From: JAUIET01 sp039111475
GTDB taxonomy: Bacteria > Pseudomonadota > Gammaproteobacteria > Pseudomonadales > JAUIET01
DNA: 64,000 nt
Direction of reading: 5' to 3'
Assembly: GCA_039111475.1 (NCBI GenBank)
Contig: JBCCIP010000031.1
Coordinates: 1 to 64,000 of the forward strand
Shown here piece after piece: positions 60,286-64,000 of this stretch. The stretch's first letter is position 1; each line of letters starts with the position of its first letter. The notes under the pieces are model-generated. The model was not told the DNA's origin and searched no databases. It was given only the letters and a program-made list of their open reading frames with translations. The translations under genes and the position numbers were made by a program.

Positions 60286-61766
60286 CTTTCTTCCATGGCA
60301 GTTTCAGATGTCTCGCTCAACGCTTTTTTTCGATCTTGCGCGTGAACTCTAACTGACGGCATTGGCGAGTTGCTCACTTTCCGGCGAGTCTTTTTTGTCG
60401 CTGACAGGCCAACCCTATTCAATACTGGCGCTGGAGTGGTCGCACGCCGCTTCGCTTGCTCTTTTGTTTTGACCAGTAACTTTCGATAAGCCGGCCCATC
60501 AACTTGCATTGTGTGTCGGCTGGAGTCCAGATAACGTGTATGCATTGCCACTCGTTCTTGCGCCATGTCGTCTAACATCTCCTCCAGCGGTGGTAATTGC
60601 AAATTCCCATTAATGACCTCTGCTACCAACTTGGCCTGTTGCTCGGCCAATGGCATAACCGCGCCCAAAGGCTGCATTAAACCGATAAAAAATAAATTAT
60701 CCACACCTGGCTTGACCAATCTCTGCCACAACGGCAAATCATTGCCTGGCGCAGAAATAAAGCCTGGATCAAAAAATGGGAAGTTCACTTTATAGCCTGT
60801 CGCATAAATAATAACGTCGGCGTCTACTTCACTTCCGTCGCTAAAGCGCACCCGATTTCCATTCAATTCGCTTATGGATGGCTTGGCGATTACCTCGCCG
60901 TTATCAAGTTTGTCGTAAATATGCTGACTTATCGTTGGATGCGTTTGCAGAGCGCGGTGTTTTGGCTTGGCAAGACCGTGAGATTGAGGGCTGCCGTGCG
61001 TCAGTCGCATCAACGCTTCTGTTATTCGGGTCATTATCCGCCATGGCAGTAATGTTCGTGCTTGCTGGTCAAGAGGCTTGCCAAACAGATACCTTGGCAG
61101 CACCCATGCCGTGGTTCTGACGCCCAAGTAGACCGTATTGTCCAGACTTTGCTGGCTTAATTCGCAGGCAATATCCATTGCGGAGTTACCCATTCCAAGG
61201 ATAACGATGTTTTTGTTGGTCAAATCAATCGGGTCGTAGGGACTAATGTAGGAATGCGAGTGCATTACCAGGCCATTGAAGTCACCAGGCAGTGGCGGTT
61301 GAGGCCATTGAGGGTCCCAGTGATGACCATTGGCAACCACTAGATTCAGATAGCAGCGTGTATCGCCACTGCTGAGTGTCACCGACCACAAGCCGGTTGA
61401 ATCACGTTCGCAACGCTCCACCACAGTATTGAACTGAACGTATTCACGTAAATTGAAGGCGTCCATGTAGTCATTGAAATATTGCGCGATCAGCCTATGG
61501 TCCGGATAGTCAGGGAAATGTTCCGGCATAGGGTAGTCTGCGTAGGCCATCATTTGCCTAGAGGTATTGATACGCAATGACTCGTAGGCGGCCGACATAC
61601 CGTTACTGTTATTGATAGTCCAGTTACCACCGACGTCGTTTCCAGCCTCAAAACAATCGAAGCTAATATTGTTGTCGACCATCGCTTTGATCGCGGGCAT
61701 GCCGGATGAGCCACAACCTATGATGCATACGTTTTTAATTGCTGCTTGATTTGCCTGGTTCATCAT
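60282..61766 (-). CDS. Flavin-containing monooxygenase (FMO-type)
   Basis: A 494-residue flavoprotein. The FAD loop is IIGCGSSGMPAIKAM at residue 14, followed by FDCFEAGNDVGGNW; the family fingerprint appears as FNGLVMHSHSY; the NADPH loop is VILGMGNSAMDIACEL and the ATG motif IIYATGYKVNFPF. Such enzymes oxygenate N, S or ketone substrates (Baeyer-Villiger type). The C-terminal 60 residues are basic and low in complexity (KRRATTPAPVLNR, TKKTRRKVSNSP), an unusual tail lacking in most FMOs. A cryptic ATG pair begins the gene after AGGACTCAGG. Divergent from the small gene at 62055. Confidence 0.9.
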   Translation of the reverse strand: MMNQANQAAIKNVCIIGCGSSGMPAIKAMVDNNISFDCFEAGNDVGGNWTINNSNGMSAAYESLRINTSRQMMAYADYPMPEHFPDYPDHRLIAQYFNDYMDAFNLREYVQFNTVVERCERDSTGLWSVTLSSGDTRCYLNLVVANGHHWDPQWPQPPLPGDFNGLVMHSHSYISPYDPIDLTNKNIVILGMGNSAMDIACELSQQSLDNTVYLGVRTTAWVLPRYLFGKPLDQQARTLLPWRIMTRITEALMRLTHGSPQSHGLAKPKHRALQTHPTISQHIYDKLDNGEVIAKPSISELNGNRVRFSDGSEVDADVIIYATGYKVNFPFFDPGFISAPGNDLPLWQRLVKPGVDNLFFIGLMQPLGAVMPLAEQQAKLVAEVINGNLQLPPLEEMLDDMAQERVAMHTRYLDSSRHTMQVDGPAYRKLLVKTKEQAKRRATTPAPVLNRVGLSATKKTRRKVSNSPMPSVRVHAQDRKKALSETSETAMEES

Positions 61767-61853
61767 CCTGAGTCCTACCGCTGATCAGCTGATCCTTTTA
61801 CATCGCGTCTCGTGACCGATCTTTTGTCACTAGTAAAGTCCAATAGTGTGACA

Positions 61854-61894
61854 CAGGCAACGCTGTTTACCAATGCTACAGCGCGCGCTGCCTG
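61854..61894. other. Imperfect hairpin in the divergent intergenic region
   Basis: CAGGCA plus CGCTGT (61854-61866) can pair with ACAGCG (61878-61883) and TGCCTG (61889-61894), leaving a CGCGC bulge. Just upstream, GTCCAATAGTGTG (61838-61850) is identical to the outer left part of repeat copy 4 at 53055-53067. It may be a decayed element or chance; no T-run follows on either side, so it is not a standard terminator. No gene is seen in 61767-62054. Confidence 0.35.
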
Positions 61895-62054
61895 AAGGTA
61901 ATTGTACGGACTGTGCAACTATCGGCAATGCGGCGTGACTCGTCGCACAAAGCGGCGATGCAGCGCTGGATATGCCCGACATGGTGTGTATATTGAAGCG
62001 GCATCTCCACGGTATCGCCGTTGGTGATGCCCTGATTCATTTGAGGTATGGTCT

Positions 62055-62474
62055 ATGGGTAGTGGTCATGAAATCCCCGCAAGCTTAATCCGCAGTTGCC
62101 TGCTTGCCGAGGTTCCAGCCAATACCTTTCACACAGCAACGCCTTCTAAGGCGCCGTGGTTTTCGGAATACAATGTCGCCGCGTGGCTGGGTTTTCGTTA
62201 CGCTATAAGCGGCGCGATTGGCATATTGCTTGAATACACCGACCAGGAAGGCGAGCACAGCATAGTTGTGGATGAATGCAGCGCGCCAGAAGGCCTGCAA
62301 CTCATGCTGAGTGGTCGGGTACAGGTTACTGCGATAGGTCGAATAAGTCGCATGACTGTGCGCTGCTGCGGAATTGACAATGCAGGGTCAGTCCGCGTTG
62401 ACGAACTGTTCGTACAGCGTGTGGAGGAAAGTGCTGCCTTACTCAGGCGCGCGAAATTTGCATCAAACTTTTAG
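62055..62474 (+). CDS. Hypothetical protein, 139 residues
   Basis: A small protein I do not recognise. It begins at ATG 62055 behind GAGGT. Sequence is mixed alpha/beta: FSEYNVAAWLGFRYAISGAI, then IVVDECSAPEGLQLMLSGRVQV and MTVRCCGIDNAGSVRVDELF. No signal peptide or membrane span is clear. It is bordered by the divergent flavin monooxygenase and the convergent tesA gene. Coding status rests on the ribosome site, native-like codon use and the absence of any better frame on the opposite strand. Confidence 0.65.
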   Translation: MGSGHEIPASLIRSCLLAEVPANTFHTATPSKAPWFSEYNVAAWLGFRYAISGAIGILLEYTDQEGEHSIVVDECSAPEGLQLMLSGRVQVTAIGRISRMTVRCCGIDNAGSVRVDELFVQRVEESAALLRRAKFASNF

Positions 62475-62506
62475 CCGCATCTAGTGGTCGCTGCTGGCGC
62501 TGATTT

Positions 62507-63187
62507 CTAGGTTGACGGTCGTTGCTGACAAAGTGGTTGGGGTAGCTTAGAAAGTACATTTTTCAAGATAAGCGATTGTGCACCCTTGTTTGGGTGGATG
62601 CCATCGGCTTGCATCATATCTTTGTTGCGCCCTATGCCTTCCAACAGGAAAGGCAGCAGGGCGAGATCGTATTTTTCAGCCAAATCAGCGTAGGTCTGGT
62701 GGAATAATTGACCGTATCTGGGCCCATAGTTTGGAGGAATGTGCATCCCAAGCACATACACTTTAGAGCCAATTTCTAGCGCTTGTTTGATCATGGCTTC
62801 AAGGTTTTGCTTCATACGAGTAATAGGATAGCCTCTTAGTCCATCGTTGCCGCCCAATTCAATGATCACAAGAGCTGGCTTATGCCGTTCAAGCAATTCT
62901 GGAAGCCGCCGAAGCCCGCCTGCCGTCGTCTCGCCGCTAACGCTGGCATTAACCAAATTCGCACCAGCACCAGACAAATGTTCCGCCAGCCCGGCCGCCC
63001 AGCTATCATGTTCTGCGATACCGTACCCAGCACCGATGCTGTCACCTAGCAATAGTACCGTGCCATCACAGGGCGTCGCATAGCTATAATGCGAACCTAG
63101 CAGCAATGGCAAAGTGATCGCAAAAACGATCGTTGCCGTAACAGATAAAGACCCTCGGTGGCGCGTCCCACGGATGTATAACCGCAT
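62507..63187 (-). CDS. tesA: Arylesterase / acyl-CoA thioesterase I (GDSL/SGNH family), exported
   Basis: A 226-residue SGNH hydrolase. The signal peptide is IVFAITLPLLLGSHYSYA. The catalytic blocks are LLGDSIGAGYGI (Ser), ASVSGETTAGG (Gly), ELGGNDGLRG (Asn) and QADGIHPN (Asp-x-x-His). It acts in the periplasm on thioesters and lysophospholipid-type esters. ATG 63187 is preferred because CCGGAA precedes it; ATG 63214 would overlap the divergent ATPase gene. The divergent tesA - ybbA - ybbP arrangement is conserved across Gammaproteobacteria, supporting both the call and the taxonomic assignment. Confidence 0.93.
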   Translation of the reverse strand: MRLYIRGTRHRGSLSVTATIVFAITLPLLLGSHYSYATPCDGTVLLLGDSIGAGYGIAEHDSWAAGLAEHLSGAGANLVNASVSGETTAGGLRRLPELLERHKPALVIIELGGNDGLRGYPITRMKQNLEAMIKQALEIGSKVYVLGMHIPPNYGPRYGQLFHQTYADLAEKYDLALLPFLLEGIGRNKDMMQADGIHPNKGAQSLILKNVLSKLPQPLCQQRPST

Positions 63188-63192
63188 ATCAA

Positions 63193-63200
63193 TTCCGGAA
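63193..63200. promoter_or_regulatory. Palindromic shared ribosome site between tesA and ybbA
   Basis: TTCCGGAA is its own reverse complement, so each strand reads GGAA at a suitable distance from its start (ATG 63205 on plus, ATG 63187 on minus). The divergent genes are only 17 bases apart, so their promoters must lie inside one another's coding sequence. Confidence 0.55.
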
Positions 63201-63204
63201 ATAT

Positions 63205-63879
63205 ATGATTTCATCCCAACATCTTACAAAATCCGTGCCTAGCCATGAAGGCGTTTTACACATTTTAAGCGAGGTAAGCTTCGAGATCTCTCAGGGTGAA
63301 TCAGTGGCCATAGTAGGTGCTTCCGGCTCAGGCAAGACTACGCTGCTGAGCTTGCTGGCCGGACTTGATACCCCTACGTCTGGAACAGTCCACTTAAACG
63401 GAACTGAAATCACCACTCTGGATGAAGACCAGCGAGCAGCAGTCCGGGCGGACACTGTTGGTTTTGTCTTTCAATCTTTCCAGCTGTTGCCCAGCCTGAC
63501 GGCGCTGGAGAATGTGATGTTGCCCGCCGAATTGAAACGCGTGCAGCAGCCAAGCCAACTGGCTCATCATTACCTTCAACGTGTTGGTTTGGCTGACCGT
63601 GTGAGCCACTATCCAAGGCAATTATCCGGTGGTGAGCAACAACGAGTAGCGATTGCAAGAGCATTCGCCTCAGACGCACCTATCTTGTTTGCCGATGAAC
63701 CCACCGGAAATTTGGATACACGAACCGGCGCCAATGTGATTGATTTGCTCTTTGAACTGAATCAGGAGCAGGGTAGAACTTTGGTGTTGGTAACCCATGA
63801 GCAGCGACTTGCCGACCGGTGTGCCCGCGTGTTGGAGCTCAGTGCTGGCGCCCTGGTGTCAGACCAGAGACAATCCTGA
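63205..63879 (+). CDS. ybbA: ABC transporter ATP-binding protein, YbbA-like
   Basis: A 224-residue ABC ATPase. Walker A is GASGSGKTTLLSLLAGLD, the Q-loop VGFVFQSFQLLPSLT, the signature LSGGEQQRVAIARAF and Walker B ILFADEPTGNLD, with the H-loop in LVLVTHEQ. It belongs to the MacB/LolD-type export group. Its stop shares one base with the start of the permease gene (TGATG). The neighbouring tesA in reverse orientation is the standard YbbA/YbbP context, where an exporter of unknown substrate is encoded. Confidence 0.95.
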   Translation: MISSQHLTKSVPSHEGVLHILSEVSFEISQGESVAIVGASGSGKTTLLSLLAGLDTPTSGTVHLNGTEITTLDEDQRAAVRADTVGFVFQSFQLLPSLTALENVMLPAELKRVQQPSQLAHHYLQRVGLADRVSHYPRQLSGGEQQRVAIARAFASDAPILFADEPTGNLDTRTGANVIDLLFELNQEQGRTLVLVTHEQRLADRCARVLELSAGALVSDQRQS

Positions 63880-64000
63880 TGAGTCGCTTTATGCTGGGTT
63901 TGCGCCTGTTGGCCCGTGACTGGCGCGGTGGCGAATTGGGTTTGCTGTTGGCTGCTCTGACGGTAGCCGTAACAATCGTAGTCTCGATCGCACTGTTTGT
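63879..64000 (+). CDS. ybbP: ABC transporter permease, YbbP-like (5' part only)
   Basis: The first 40 residues are in the window: RFMLGLRLLARDWRGGELG then a membrane span LLLAALTVAVTIVVSIALFV. This is the usual N-terminus of the FtsX-type permease YbbP, and the one-base overlap with ybbA supports it. The rest lies beyond the window edge. Confidence 0.85.
   Translation, partial: MSRFMLGLRLLARDWRGGELGLLLAALTVAVTIVVSIALF

Noticed and set aside
1..64000. tRNA, rRNA, riboswitch or phage integration sites
   Set aside because: No cloverleaf-like segment, rRNA sequence, known riboswitch core or att duplication was noticed on reading; not exhaustively computed.

Overview
The window looks like a chromosomal stretch of an aerobic, probably marine, gammaproteobacterium. 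This rests on near-50% GC by eye, many outer-membrane proteins and lipoproteins, rlmI and tesA/ybbA arrangements typical of Gammaproteobacteria, glutathione-dependent formaldehyde oxidation, and a giant LEPR-XLL-type surface protein. A Cellvibrionales/Halieaceae/Spongiibacter-like relative is my best guess; this is inference. I see no tRNA, rRNA, CRISPR array, prophage or transposase gene.

Layout. 1-15 kb is a dense catabolic block: two adjacent acyl-CoA dehydrogenases and a D-aminoacylase-type amidohydrolase; a reverse operon of Rieske oxygenase, fatty-acid-hydroxylase-family protein and EthD-like protein; a ketosteroid-dehydrogenase-like flavoprotein with a TauD-type dioxygenase; a second TauD enzyme with an SDR; a MipA-type outer-membrane protein; an unknown two-part beta-rich protein; and two SDRs. 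15-24 kb holds rlmI and a 2322-residue repeat-rich surface protein. 24-35.6 kb holds an unknown membrane protein, a phosphotransferase/epimerase pair, a sulfotransferase, three SDRs, a methylsuccinyl-CoA-dehydrogenase-like protein, a SnoaL-like protein, an enoyl-CoA hydratase and a luciferase-like oxidoreductase. 35.6-45 kb has an S41 lipoprotein peptidase, the formaldehyde genes frmA-fghA, a MAPEG protein, a barrel protein, a paralogue of the unknown beta-rich protein and a penicillin-acylase-family lipoprotein. 45-53 kb contains a DUF3604 / PpiC isomerase / HupE-UreJ trio, an unknown lipoprotein, a YbfF-like esterase, a PPK2 kinase and a class I-like HMG-CoA reductase. 53-64 kb returns to CoA-thioester metabolism (acyl-CoA ligase, SDR, two enoyl-CoA hydratases, thiolase), then a YkgJ-type protein, a flavin monooxygenase, tesA and the start of an ABC exporter.

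How the genes fit together. Ring- and chain-opening oxygenases, SDRs, acyl-CoA ligase, dehydrogenases, hydratases and thiolase together suggest oxidation of an alicyclic or isoprenoid/steroid-like carbon source. The two hydrolases of amide bonds (2563-4320, 42768-45242) could release conjugated forms, and the formaldehyde pathway could consume C1 units from oxidative demethylation. The substrate cannot be fixed from sequence alone.

The most unusual non-coding signal is a dispersed intergenic repeat with a conserved core of about 55-60 bp and copy-specific pairing arms, present at 1-94, 15135-15297, 28711-28842 and 53057-53277.
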